In this document: positions 53,650 through 62,699 of the stretch, piece after piece
How the letters are laid out: every line of letters starts with the position of its first letter
How positions within the stretch are numbered: the first letter of the stretch is position 1
NCBI GenBank assembly: GCA_017849555.1
Contig: JAFIGU010000036.1
Coordinates: 1-64,000, forward strand
Source of the DNA: Sphingomonas sp.
Lineage (GTDB): Bacteria; Pseudomonadota; Alphaproteobacteria; Sphingomonadales; Sphingomonadaceae
Length of the DNA stretch: 64,000 nt
Direction of reading: 5' to 3'
The notes under the pieces: generated by a model
Told to the model about the DNA's origin: nothing
Databases searched by the model: none
Seen by the model: only the letters and a program-made list of their open reading frames with translations
Position numbers and translations under genes: made by a program

Positions 53650-54519
53650 CTAATTGCCGAACTTGTTCTGCCGCCGCCGGCCGACGAGCAGCCCGCTTTC
53701 CAGCCGCGCGCATAACGCAAGATAATAATCGGTCAGGAAACCGAGATCGTCGCCGTCGTCGGCGATATTGGCCTTGCGGCGGATCGTCGCCGCCACCGTG
53801 GCGACCGCGCTCGGCCGGCCGCCGCGCAGCACGTCTTCCAGCGTCTGCAGCTCGTAGACGCCGTAAAGCGCGAGCGCGGCATCCGAGAAATGTCGTCGCG
53901 CGCGATCGGGCGCGGGGCCGATATCGGCGGCGAGCTTGCCGCCCGGCGCGTGGATCACCCATGTCCCCGCGACGAGATCGCCGGCGCGCAGCCGATCGCG
54001 GTTGAACAGCGGGAAGAACAGGAAAATCCCGCTCCACGCCAGCGCGAAGAGCGCAAGGAACGCATCCGCCGTGCCCTGCGCGGTCTGCGCGGCGAGGAAC
54101 GACAGCGGCAGGAACAGCTCGATCTCCCGCAATGCGTTGCGCGCGATCACCGCCCCGGCGGTCAGCCGCGCGCCGTCCCGCGCGACCACGCGCAACCCCA
54201 TCGCGCGCTTCCCCGGGGTGGCGCCGCGCCCGCTCATCTCGAACAGCACGAACCAGCCGTTGCGCAGCATGAACGCGCCGATCAGCCACAGGATGACGAG
54301 CAGTTCGGAGCGGGTGGCGATCGCCGCCCAGCCGATCACCAGCGTCGCGACGACCAATATGACCAGGATCAGCGCGACATCGAGCGCGAAGGCGGCGATC
54401 CGCGCGCCGGTTGCGCCGAGTTCGAGCCGTAGGTCGACCCCCTCCGGCGTGATGAAGGTCCGGCGCAGCGCATCCGGCCCGGCGGCGCGCGCGCGCCTAG
54501 GTCCGAACGGCCAGCGCAC
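53650..54519 (-). CDS. RDD-family membrane protein
   Basis: A 289-residue protein from a GTG start preceded by GGGGAGGCGGC. Residues about 40-200 carry four hydrophobic segments and the RDD motif region (DLRLELGATGARIAAFALDV; GRGATPGKRAMGLRVVARDG). The C-terminal 70 residues are cytosolic and partly helical. The last gene of the MoxR operon; the start overlaps the SpoIIM-type stop by 23 bases. RDD proteins have been linked to transport or envelope stress, but the role is open. Confidence 0.88.
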   Translation of the reverse strand: MRWPFGPRRARAAGPDALRRTFITPEGVDLRLELGATGARIAAFALDVALILVILVVATLVIGWAAIATRSELLVILWLIGAFMLRNGWFVLFEMSGRGATPGKRAMGLRVVARDGARLTAGAVIARNALREIELFLPLSFLAAQTAQGTADAFLALFALAWSGIFLFFPLFNRDRLRAGDLVAGTWVIHAPGGKLAADIGPAPDRARRHFSDAALALYGVYELQTLEDVLRGGRPSAVATVAATIRRKANIADDGDDLGFLTDYYLALCARLESGLLVGRRRQNKFGN

Positions 54520-55519
54520 GCCGCCTCCCCAGCCCGTAGAAATAGACCAGCCAGCCGACCAGCATCGCCGCGCCGATCGCCGCGCGCATGCCGTCGGTGC
54601 GCACCACCTGACGCCCGATCCCTTCGAGCACCCCGGCCACCGCGAGCATCACCACCGCGCCGATCATCGCGGTCGCCGCGGTCCGCCCGGCGGTGATCGC
54701 GGCGTCCATCCGGTCGGCACGGCCGGGGAAGGCGATCGCAGTGCCGATCCGCATCCCCGCCGCGCCCGAGATGATGATCGCGAACAGCTCGGTCGTGCCG
54801 TGGATCGACAGCCAGGCGGCAAAGCTCAGCCCGAGCCCCTTGGGGGTGAAGACCGCGAACATCGCCCCGAGCATCAGCCCGTTATAGAGGATCAGCAATA
54901 TGGTCGGCACCGCCAGCGCAAAGCCCAGCGCGAAGGAAAAGATCGCGATCTGCGCATTATGCCCGAACAGGAAGGCGGCAAAGGTGGCGAGCCCGTCGCT
55001 GGCATGCGGATAGAGCGTGGCGCGCAGCGCGGCGATCGAGGCCGAAGGATCGCGCCCGCCCGCCAGCCCCTTGGGGATGACGCCGTAGAACCAGCCGGGA
55101 TCGCTCCGCACGAGGATATAGGCCGCGATCGCCCCCGCGACGGTGATCAGCGCCATCGCCAGCGTCTCGCGCCACAGCGACGCGACCGCACCGGGCCAGC
55201 CGCGCGCGAAAAACCCGCCCAGCTCGCGCGCCGCCGAGGTCGGCACGCCATAGACCTGGAAATAGGCGCGCGCACACAATTGCTCGAGATAGGTGATCAA
55301 TGCGCGATCGAGCGAGGTCTCGCGTGCCACCGACAGCGACGACAAGGTGGTGCGATAGAGCAGGGGGAGCGCGAGCAGGTCGTCGTCGGAGATCGCGCGC
55401 AGCGAGCGTTTCTCGATCCGCGAGACCAATGCCTCCAGCCGCTCCCAATCAGCGGCATGGGCGGCGCGGAAGCGGCTGGCGTTGAGCAGGATCGGTTGAT
55501 CCTCGACGCGCGCGGTCAC
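54497..55519 (-). CDS. SpoIIM/DUF95-family membrane protein
   Basis: A 340-residue protein from a GTG start overlapping the DUF58 stop as GTGA. The N-terminal 110 residues are soluble and helical; the rest has about five to six membrane segments (ITVAGAIAAYILV, LGFALAVPTILLILYNGLML). SpoIIM is a sporulation protein in Bacilli, but related proteins are common in Proteobacteria beside MoxR and DUF58 genes. It may form part of an envelope-assembly complex; no catalytic residues seen. Confidence 0.88.
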   Translation of the reverse strand: MTARVEDQPILLNASRFRAAHAADWERLEALVSRIEKRSLRAISDDDLLALPLLYRTTLSSLSVARETSLDRALITYLEQLCARAYFQVYGVPTSAARELGGFFARGWPGAVASLWRETLAMALITVAGAIAAYILVRSDPGWFYGVIPKGLAGGRDPSASIAALRATLYPHASDGLATFAAFLFGHNAQIAIFSFALGFALAVPTILLILYNGLMLGAMFAVFTPKGLGLSFAAWLSIHGTTELFAIIISGAAGMRIGTAIAFPGRADRMDAAITAGRTAATAMIGAVVMLAVAGVLEGIGRQVVRTDGMRAAIGAAMLVGWLVYFYGLGRRRALAVRT

Positions 55520-56826
55520 AGCAAGTTCCTCCGCTTGAGATCGATATAGCCGTGGACCAGCCGATCGCCGACGCGATCATGCTCGCTTTCGATGACATGC
55601 GCGCCGAGATGGCGCAGCCGGGTCAGCACCAGCAGCCGATCGCGCAGCAGCGCCGCCGCGGTGACCGCGCGGGTGACGTCGGCAGGGGTTTCGGGGGCGC
55701 GGTCGACGATCGTCTCCAGTTCCTCGTCGCGCAGCACGACGATCAGGATGAGATGCTTCTTCATCAGCCGCGCCACCGCGCGGACGAGGAAATCGGCCGA
55801 GGTGAGATCGGTGAATTCGGTGAACAGCACGATCATCGAGCGCCGCGTCAGCCGCGCGGCGAGCGTGGTGAGCGCGAAGGTGTAATTGGTTTCCTCATTG
55901 CTGTAGTCGATCGTCGCGGCGAGGTGCTGCAGCTCGGGAAACGCCGCCGCGCCGCCGATGAACCCGCTCGAGATACGCGGGCGCGCATCGAAGGCGGAAA
56001 GCGCGATGCGGTCGCCGAGCTTGAGCGCGACCCAGCCGCACAGAAGCGCCCCTATCACCGCACGATCGACCCGCGGCATTCCCGCGACCGGCTCCGACAT
56101 CTGGCGCCCGGCGTCGATCGCGAAGACGATCTGGCTGTTGCGCTCGCTGTGGAATTCCTTGGCGTGGAGCTTGTGGAAACGCGCCGATTGCTTCCAGTCG
56201 ATCGCGCGCCGGTCCATCCCGGCGCGAAATTCGACGAGCGCGTGGAAATCGGTGCCGTCGCCGCGATCGGCCTGCGCGACCAGCCCCTGCAGCGCGTGCC
56301 GCTGAAACAATTGCGCGCCGCGGTCCTGTATCGCCTGGATATCGGGGAGGATCGCCAGTCGCCGCTCCCCGGCAAGCCGCCGCTGATGCCAGACGAGCCC
56401 GAGCGGCCCGGTCCAGCGCAGCCACAGGTCCCGAAACGCCGCCGTCCCACGCCGCACCGGGGTCAGCGTCAGAGCGCCGATCCCTTCGCCCCCGAGCAGC
56501 GCGACCCCGATACGTCCGTCATCCTCGATCGCGACGAGCGGATCGGGCGAAAGCGCCCCCTCGACCCGCCGCGGCGGCCGTTGGCCGGCAATGCCGACGA
56601 TCACCGGCACGTCGAGCGGGGCGCCGATCGCCGCACTGCGCGGCAGCACCAGCTCGGCGGTCGCGCGCGCGGCACCGAGCAGCGCGTCGGCGAGGACCAG
56701 CAGCAACAATGCGGGCGGCCACAGCAATGCGAGCTGCCAACGCCCGGGCAGCGCGACGGCGAGCGCCAACGCCAGCGGCGCGCCGGCAACCGCGCCGATC
56801 ACCGCAAGGCGCGTGGGATAGATCAA
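55516..56826 (-). CDS. DUF58 domain protein
   Basis: A 436-residue protein from a TTG start that overlaps the MoxR stop as TTGA. Two N-terminal membrane segments ([32 protein letters not shown]) anchor a large soluble domain. The DUF58 core contains [20 protein letters not shown], in which the DWK motif is typical, and a VWA-like metal site is suggested by [13 protein letters not shown]. It pairs with the MoxR ATPase. DUF58 proteins are thought to be chaperoned by MoxR ATPases. Confidence 0.92.
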   Translation of the reverse strand: MIYPTRLAVIGAVAGAPLALALAVALPGRWQLALLWPPALLLLVLADALLGAARATAELVLPRSAAIGAPLDVPVIVGIAGQRPPRRVEGALSPDPLVAIEDDGRIGVALLGGEGIGALTLTPVRRGTAAFRDLWLRWTGPLGLVWHQRRLAGERRLAILPDIQAIQDRGAQLFQRHALQGLVAQADRGDGTDFHALVEFRAGMDRRAIDWKQSARFHKLHAKEFHSERNSQIVFAIDAGRQMSEPVAGMPRVDRAVIGALLCGWVALKLGDRIALSAFDARPRISSGFIGGAAAFPELQHLAATIDYSNEETNYTFALTTLAARLTRRSMIVLFTEFTDLTSADFLVRAVARLMKKHLILIVVLRDEELETIVDRAPETPADVTRAVTAAALLRDRLLVLTRLRHLGAHVIESEHDRVGDRLVHGYIDLKRRNLL

Positions 56827-57779
56827 CGCGGCGCCTCGATCGTCTCGATGATCCCGTTCACCACATCCTCGATCGCGCGCCCGCCGATCTCGGCCGCCGG
56901 CGACAGCGTCAGGCGATGACGCAGCAGCGCGGGGGCGAGCGCCTTCACATCGTCGGGGATGACGAAATCGCGCGCGTCGAGCGCGGCGCGCGCCCGCGCG
57001 GCTCCGGCGAGCATCGCCCCGGCGCGGGGAGAGGCGCCGCTTTCCAGATCGGCGACGTCGCGCGTCCCGCGCACCAGCGCGACGACATAATCGGTCACCT
57101 CGTCGATCAGCCGCACCTGCGCGACCGCCGCGATCGCCGCCGCGATCGTCGCGCTGTCGGCGCAGCGCGTGACGCCCCAGTCGGCGGGCGACATCGCCGC
57201 CTGCCGCGCACCGTGGGTCGCGACGATGCGGCGCTCCTCCTCGGCGCTGGGATAATCGACCGCCTGTTTGAACAGGAAGCGATCGAGCTGCGCCTCGGGC
57301 AGCGGATAGACGCCCTGCTGCTCGATCGGATTCTGCGTCGCGACCACCATGAAATGCTCGCTCAGCCGCAGGCTCTCGCCGTCGATCGTCACGGTGCGTT
57401 CCTGCATCGCCTCGAGCAAGGCGGCCTGCGTCTTGGGCGGGGTGCGGTTGATTTCGTCAGCGAGCAGCAATTCGGTGAAGATCGGGCCGCGCGTCAGCGT
57501 GAAGGACGAGGTCTGGAAGTTGAACAGATTGGCGCCGATGATGTCGCCCGGCATCAGATCGGGGGTAAACTGGATGCGGCCGAACTGCAGCCCGATCGCC
57601 TCGGCGAAGCTGTGCGCGAGCAACGTCTTGGCGGTGCCCGGCGGGCCTTCGAGCAGGATATGCCCGCCGGCGAACAGCGCGACGAGCATCAGGTCGACGG
57701 TCGCTTCCTGCCCGACGACCGCCTTGCCGATTTCGCCGCGGATCGCCCGGCCGAGCGCCTGAACTTCTTCAACCGTCAC
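56823..57779 (-). CDS. MoxR-family AAA+ ATPase
   Basis: The GTG at 57779 has GGAGG 7 bases upstream and overlaps the DUF4350 stop, giving 318 residues; another GTG five codons further upstream would put the ribosome site inside the gene. Walker A is GPPGTAKT (near residue 42), Walker [16 protein letters not shown], with sensor region [14 protein letters not shown]. MoxR ATPases assemble or remodel metal-containing or VWA proteins. It is the core of the DUF4129-DUF4350-MoxR-DUF58 operon. Confidence 0.95.
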   Translation of the reverse strand: MTVEEVQALGRAIRGEIGKAVVGQEATVDLMLVALFAGGHILLEGPPGTAKTLLAHSFAEAIGLQFGRIQFTPDLMPGDIIGANLFNFQTSSFTLTRGPIFTELLLADEINRTPPKTQAALLEAMQERTVTIDGESLRLSEHFMVVATQNPIEQQGVYPLPEAQLDRFLFKQAVDYPSAEEERRIVATHGARQAAMSPADWGVTRCADSATIAAAIAAVAQVRLIDEVTDYVVALVRGTRDVADLESGASPRAGAMLAGAARARAALDARDFVIPDDVKALAPALLRHRLTLSPAAEIGGRAIEDVVNGIIETIEAPR

Positions 57780-58990
57780 CGTCTTTCCTCCCACAACCAG
57801 TGATTGAGCGCGCGCGCGGCGCCCAAGATATCCTCACGCCGGTCGGCACGTTCCGCCGCCGCGAACAGCTCGGTGAAGCGCGTATCGCCGCCGAGGCCGT
57901 CGAGATAGGCGTCGGCCTCGGCATCGCGCAGCCCCGCAGGCACGCCGAACACCGCGCGCGCGCGATCGCGGATCAGCGCGGCATAGCGATATCCCAGCGA
58001 CGCCTCGCGACCGGCGCGCCGAACCAGCGCGGCGGTATTGTCGATCAGCGCGACCTTGCCGAAGGCGATCGCGCGAGCGCGTGGGCGCGGCGCGCCGAAC
58101 CGGGTCACCGCCTGCCACCCGGCGAGCGCCAGCGCGACCGCGAGCAGGATCGTCGCGCCGACGAACGGCGGGACGAACATCAGCTTCAACGGGCTGCGGC
58201 CGCGCGCGAGATCGTTGGTCACCACGTCGAAGGCGATCCCCGACACGCCGGGCGCGTTGAGGTGATCGAGCAGCGCCAGCGCCGCGCGCGCGTGGGGCAG
58301 ATCGCGGATCCCGTGGTTCGACAGGAGATCGGGGTCGGCGAGCACGTAGCGCTTCGTGTCGTGGATCCGCCCGAGGACGATATGCCCGCGCTCGTCGGTC
58401 AGCAGCGGATCGAGCAGCGGCGTCGCGGCGATCGCCTGCAACGGTCGCGGCGCGGCGACCGCGAGCAGCTTCGGCATGCCCCCCACCGGCACCAGCGGCC
58501 GCCCGAACCTCTTGACCCGCCCGACGCGCAGCCGCGTCGCCGGCGCCAGGACGCCTTCGGGCTCGCCGGCGGGCAGCAGCCCGACGATATTGACCCAGCC
58601 GGGATTGTCCTGATCGGCCGCCGTCAGCCATTTCGGCAACACGATCAGCGTCGGCAGATTGGTGCGGGCGGCAAGGATCTTGGTCATATCCGCCGCGCCA
58701 CGCTCGGGGGTGATGACGAGCAGATTGTCGGTATCCCAATCCGCTTCGTCGCGGATGATGCTGGGATAGCGCCCGGTCGCCCGCGCCAGCTCGACCAGCC
58801 CGGCATAGCCCGTCGACGCCTTGGACAAAGCGTGCGATCCCGCGGGCGCGCCGCCACTGCCGAGATCGGGCGCGAACGCCCCGAGCAGCAGCGAGCCGAC
58901 GAAACCGATGACGCCGACCGCGAGCAGCAGCGCGACCGTGACCGGCCGGAAGAGCGCGGGTCTGTCGCGGCCGCTCGCCAGATCGCTCAT
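57776..58990 (-). CDS. DUF4350-type membrane protein
   Basis: The ATG at 58990 overlaps the DUF4129 stop as ATGA; a start three codons earlier is possible. The 404-residue protein has an N-terminal TM ([20 protein letters not shown]), a periplasmic part with GlnB/GATase-like DUF4350 fold ([20 protein letters not shown]) and a second TM around residues 265-285 ([19 protein letters not shown]). Its position next to MoxR and DUF58 is typical. The role is unknown. Confidence 0.85.
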   Translation of the reverse strand: MSDLASGRDRPALFRPVTVALLLAVGVIGFVGSLLLGAFAPDLGSGGAPAGSHALSKASTGYAGLVELARATGRYPSIIRDEADWDTDNLLVITPERGAADMTKILAARTNLPTLIVLPKWLTAADQDNPGWVNIVGLLPAGEPEGVLAPATRLRVGRVKRFGRPLVPVGGMPKLLAVAAPRPLQAIAATPLLDPLLTDERGHIVLGRIHDTKRYVLADPDLLSNHGIRDLPHARAALALLDHLNAPGVSGIAFDVVTNDLARGRSPLKLMFVPPFVGATILLAVALALAGWQAVTRFGAPRPRARAIAFGKVALIDNTAALVRRAGREASLGYRYAALIRDRARAVFGVPAGLRDAEADAYLDGLGGDTRFTELFAAAERADRREDILGAARALNHWLWEERR

Positions 58991-59754
58991 CCGCGCCACG
59001 CCTGATTAAGGGCGAGATCGGCATAAGCCGCCCGCGCGACGCGCCAGTCGTCGCCGCCGACCGGCCGCCCGCCGAACAGACTGCGCTCGACCAGCGCCGC
59101 GATCGATGCGAACAATCCGCGCACCGCCGGCGGCAGGGCCTCGGCGCGGGCGAGCTCGCGACTGGTCAGCGCCGGACGGACGAGCTGCGGTCGCCGTCGC
59201 GCGATATCCTCGACCGACCGGAACAGCAAGTGGTGGACCGCTTCGGCGTAATGCCCTTCGGCGGCGAGCGCATCGGCTTCCTCCAGCCAGGCGCGCGCCG
59301 GGCCGGCCTCGGGCGCCCATATCTCCTCGGCCGCCGTGGCCTCGACCTTCCGCCGCCGCCGCGGCCGTCGCGGCAGCCGCCATTCGCCGCCGCGCGCGCG
59401 ATCGACGATCATCCACACCAGCCCGGCGGCGAGCAGCACGATCAGCGTCCACAGCAGGATCCGCGCATAAGGCGCGTCGGGCATCAGGCTGGAGATCCAG
59501 CGCAGGAAACGCCCCACCGGCGCCAGCGCGTCGCCGATCCACTCCGCCAGCTTGCGCAGCCAGGCGGGCGGCTCGGGCGGCTTGGGCGGGCGCGTGAAGT
59601 CGAACTGGATCGACGCATCGGCGCGCATCGCCTGATGCGCCGCCACGAGCGGATCGGCCGCCGCCGCTGGTTGAACCTGTCCCCCGATAACGCCCTCCCC
59701 GAGCGAGGATCGCACGGTTGCCCCGGAGCTTAGCGAAGCGCGGACATCGCGCAA
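58987..59754 (-). CDS. DUF4129-type membrane protein
   Basis: A 255-residue protein, first gene of the MoxR operon. It has one central TM near residues 98-118 (ILLWTLIVLLAAGLVWMIVD), a basic linker and a C-terminal DUF4129 helical region (LEEADALAAEGHYAEAVHHL). The start is uncertain: the first in-frame codon that can start is TTG 59754, and a GTG further in is possible. The gap to the plus-strand gene is about 92 bases with no clear shared operator. Confidence 0.78.
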   Translation of the reverse strand: MRDVRASLSSGATVRSSLGEGVIGGQVQPAAAADPLVAAHQAMRADASIQFDFTRPPKPPEPPAWLRKLAEWIGDALAPVGRFLRWISSLMPDAPYARILLWTLIVLLAAGLVWMIVDRARGGEWRLPRRPRRRRKVEATAAEEIWAPEAGPARAWLEEADALAAEGHYAEAVHHLLFRSVEDIARRRPQLVRPALTSRELARAEALPPAVRGLFASIAALVERSLFGGRPVGGDDWRVARAAYADLALNQAWRG

Positions 59755-59846
59755 CCGGCTGGTAAAAAATGTTTACAATCAATTCGCTGGACAGCGCCCC
59801 GCATCGGGCGCAGGTTCGCCGCAGCTTAACCTTGGGGGCAGGGCGC

Positions 59847-60647
59847 ATGGCGACACAGGCTTTCGGTGAAGAACAACGCGCGCTGTCGGTCGGCAAGGCG
59901 TTCTCGCGCGGGTTCGACGCGATCCGCGCTTATCCGCTGCAGACGTTGGGGCCGATCTTCGTGCTGACGGTGGTTCCGGGGCTGCTGTTCCAGACTTTGG
60001 GGGTCAACGCGCTGATGGCTGCCGCGGCGCGGGGGACCGCGCCGCCCCCGGTGGGGCTGATCATCATCGGCGGGATTCTGCTTTCGCTGCTGTGGGGGAC
60101 CGCGCTCGGTGCGGTGATCCAGGCAACGCTCGCTTATGCCGAAGGGCGCAAGCCCGAGCTGGGCGAGATGCTTCGCGCGGCTGTCGCACGGTGCGTGCCG
60201 CTGGTGATCGTCTATCTGCTTTACACGCTTGCGATCATGGTCGGTTTTTTGCTGTTCATCGTTCCCGGCATCTTCATTGCGACGATGTGGTCGATGGCCA
60301 TGGTCGCCGTGGTGGCGGAGCGGCCGGGGGTGTTCGGCGCGTTCGGACGCAGCGCGAGGCTGACCAAGGGCGCACGCTGGAAGATACTAGGCGTCTTCGT
60401 GGCAATGTTTGTCATCTACATCATCGTCTTAAGTTTTGCGGGGCTGACGGGCGCAGCCTCGACCATGTCGCTCGCCTCGCTTCAGGCCGCCCCGCAGGCG
60501 AGCGTTGGCATCGGACAAATCATCATCGCGCTGATCAACGCGCTGTTGACGACCTGGATGGCGGCGATGTTCACCTCGCTGTTCATCGAATTGCGCGAGT
60601 GGAAGGAAGGGCCGGATACCAGCCGGCTGAGCGATATCTTCGCCTGA
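59847..60647 (+). CDS. Hypothetical multi-pass membrane protein
   Basis: The ATG at 59847 follows GGGGGCAGGGCGC and gives 266 residues. It has about five hydrophobic segments (for example LQTLGPIFVLTVVPGLLFQT and GFLLFIVPGIFIATMWSMAM) with an EGRKPELGEML loop between TM2 and TM3. The pattern is that of the DUF975/glycerophosphoryl diester phosphodiesterase membrane-domain-like proteins; the role is unknown. It is alone on the plus strand. Confidence 0.8.
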   Translation: MATQAFGEEQRALSVGKAFSRGFDAIRAYPLQTLGPIFVLTVVPGLLFQTLGVNALMAAAARGTAPPPVGLIIIGGILLSLLWGTALGAVIQATLAYAEGRKPELGEMLRAAVARCVPLVIVYLLYTLAIMVGFLLFIVPGIFIATMWSMAMVAVVAERPGVFGAFGRSARLTKGARWKILGVFVAMFVIYIIVLSFAGLTGAASTMSLASLQAAPQASVGIGQIIIALINALLTTWMAAMFTSLFIELREWKEGPDTSRLSDIFA

Positions 60648-60658
60648 TCGTCTCGGCG

Positions 60659-60940
60659 TCAGCGGCGGCGGGATTTCCGCTGTGTCGCTGGGCGCAACAA
60701 CAAGGCGGCCGCCAGCGCCTCGATCGCCAGCGCGCCGATCCAGCTGGTGATCGCGCGCGCCTGTTCGCCGCCCGAGGGAAGCAGCAGAAACGATAAGGCG
60801 AGCAGCGCGAAGCCGGCGCAGCGCAGCGCGCGGCGGCGCGTTGCGGTCCAGCGCCGCCCGAGCCACTGATCGGCCTGACGCGGGGTCGCCAGCGCGATCG
60901 CGAGCAACGCGGCGAAGGAGGCGAGCAGCGCGGGCGTCAT
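60659..60940 (-). CDS. DUF3325-like small membrane protein
   Basis: The 93-residue protein starts at an ATG that overlaps the PepSY gene stop (ATGA). Three hydrophobic segments with a QADQWLGRR loop after the first. Small proteins of this DUF3325 type end operons with DUF3649 and PepSY membrane proteins next to siderophore receptors. It may help in reductive iron release; function unproven. Confidence 0.8.
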   Translation of the reverse strand: MTPALLASFAALLAIALATPRQADQWLGRRWTATRRRALRCAGFALLALSFLLLPSGGEQARAITSWIGALAIEALAAALLLRPATQRKSRRR

Positions 60941-62406
60941 GCGGTGGCGCGCCGGCCGCCGGCGCGGCGCGCGGCGAAGACGAAGCCGGCGGCCAGCGCC
61001 AGCGCGATCAGCGCCACCGTCAAATGCAACCGATCGAGCCGCATCGATCGGGTGATCAGGTCGGTCAGCGGGATCGCCGCGCAGGCGGCGGCGGTAACGG
61101 TGAGGATCTCGCGCCACGCGCGCCGCGCCGGGCGAAGCGCGGCATAGATCAATATCGCCCCCCACAGCCAGAACATCACCCGCACTTCCGTCGCCGCACG
61201 CTGCGCCAGATCGATCGGCAACAGGCGGTTGGCGAGGAAGAAAGCGGCGAAAGCGAGCGGCGTTCCCGCGACGATCGCGATGTTGAGCCGCTCGACGATC
61301 GCAAAGCCCAGCCCCTGCCGCTGCGCCCGGCGTTTCTCGGTCCATAGCACCAGCCCGGCGCCGATCAGCGCGGTCAGCATCAGGCCGCACACGAAATAGA
61401 GCCAGCGCGTCAGCGTCTCGCCGAAGCGTGCGGTGTGCAGCGCGTAGAGGAAGTTGAAGGTGCGCAGCGCGGGGCGTCTTTCGACATGCGCGGCGATCGG
61501 GCGGCCGGTGGTGCCGTCGAAGCTGATCACCTGACGCTGAATGCCGATGCGCTGGTCCTCGCCGCTCGTCACCGACACCACAGCCGCCGCGTCGCCGGGG
61601 TTGAGGATGGCGATCTGCGCGATATCGCTGCCGAAAAACCGCTTCGCCTTGCCGAGCATCGGCGCGATCGGCGCCAGCGGGGCGGGGACGTGTCGCGCCG
61701 GGCGATCGACCGCGGCGGGATAAAGATCCTTCCACACCGCCGCCATATCGCCGCGATAGAGCGACGAGGCGCCCCACGGCATGATGAGATTGGCCAGCGT
61801 CAGCGCGCCGGTGAAGGCAATCATCAGATGAAACGGCAGCGCGGTGACCGCGAGTACATTATGCGCGTCGAGCCAGCTTCGTTGGCCCTTGCCGGCACGG
61901 AAGGTGAAGAAGTCGACGAAGAAGCGGCGATGCGCGACGATTCCGGTGATCAGCGCGAGCAGCATCGCGACCGCCGCCGCGCCGGCCAGCACCCGGCCCC
62001 AGGGGAAGGGGAGTTCGAGCTCGAAATGCAGCCGATAGAAGAAATCGCCGCCCAGCGTATCGCGCACCGTCGCCGGATCGCCGGTTTTGGGGTCGAGCCA
62101 TTTCTGCGCGAAATCGCCGCCGGGCGCGGTCCACACGGCATAGCTGGTCGCCGATCGCCGGTCGGCGGGCTGGATATACCACGCGGGCGATGTCGCGGCA
62201 TGCTTGCCCAGCCAGTGCACCGCCGCGCTGCCCGCGGTGACGCTGGCGGCCGCGCAGCATCGCGCCTCGGGCCGCATCCAATTGCCGATCTCGCTGCGGA
62301 AGACGCTGAGCGTCCCGGCCAAAGCGATGACGAACAGCAGCCAGCCGACGATCAGCCCCGCCCAATCGTGGAGCCAGGTCATCGCGTTCCGGAAGCCGGG
62401 CTTCAC
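60937..62406 (-). CDS. PepSY-associated membrane protein
   Basis: The GTG at 62406 overlaps the DUF3649 stop and gives 489 residues; a longer frame is inside that gene. It has an N-terminal TM (WAGLIVGWLLFVIALAGTLS), a periplasmic loop with the PepSY_TM pattern (DAHNVLAVTALPFHLMIAFT), and further TMs. Such proteins are thought to work as inner-membrane ferric reductases or siderophore-handling partners. The neighbouring TonB receptor supports an iron role. Confidence 0.9.
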   Translation of the reverse strand: MKPGFRNAMTWLHDWAGLIVGWLLFVIALAGTLSVFRSEIGNWMRPEARCCAAASVTAGSAAVHWLGKHAATSPAWYIQPADRRSATSYAVWTAPGGDFAQKWLDPKTGDPATVRDTLGGDFFYRLHFELELPFPWGRVLAGAAAVAMLLALITGIVAHRRFFVDFFTFRAGKGQRSWLDAHNVLAVTALPFHLMIAFTGALTLANLIMPWGASSLYRGDMAAVWKDLYPAAVDRPARHVPAPLAPIAPMLGKAKRFFGSDIAQIAILNPGDAAAVVSVTSGEDQRIGIQRQVISFDGTTGRPIAAHVERRPALRTFNFLYALHTARFGETLTRWLYFVCGLMLTALIGAGLVLWTEKRRAQRQGLGFAIVERLNIAIVAGTPLAFAAFFLANRLLPIDLAQRAATEVRVMFWLWGAILIYAALRPARRAWREILTVTAAACAAIPLTDLITRSMRLDRLHLTVALIALALAAGFVFAARRAGGRRATA

Positions 62407-62699
62407 GGCCGCCACCCCGCGGCGAACGCGAGCCCCGCGAGCAGCGAAGCGGCGATCGCCAGCCCGATCCACGCCCGGAGCGCGGTGCGCGCGTAAAAGC
62501 ACGCCATCATCACGATCGGCAGCCCGAGCAGCGCGATCATCGTCGCGACGATGCTCGCTTCCTCACGCGACAAGGGCAGCGTCCAGGCGACCGCGACTGC
62601 CAGCAGCACCGATACGCCATAGCCCCCCGCGACCGCCGCGACGCTGCGCGACAACACCGCAAGACGATAACGCGCGGAGATCGGGCGGGCATTTCTCAC
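62403..62699 (-). CDS. DUF3649-like small membrane protein
   Basis: The GTG at 62699 overlaps the TonB receptor stop (GTGA), giving 98 residues with three hydrophobic segments (VAGGYGVSVLLAVAVAWTLP; ASIVATMIALLGLPIVMMAC; IGLAIAASLLAGLAFAA). Typical small partner of PepSY proteins in siderophore operons. The longer ORF through this region is a frame inside the receptor. Confidence 0.8.
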   Translation of the reverse strand: MRNARPISARYRLAVLSRSVAAVAGGYGVSVLLAVAVAWTLPLSREEASIVATMIALLGLPIVMMACFYARTALRAWIGLAIAASLLAGLAFAAGWRP

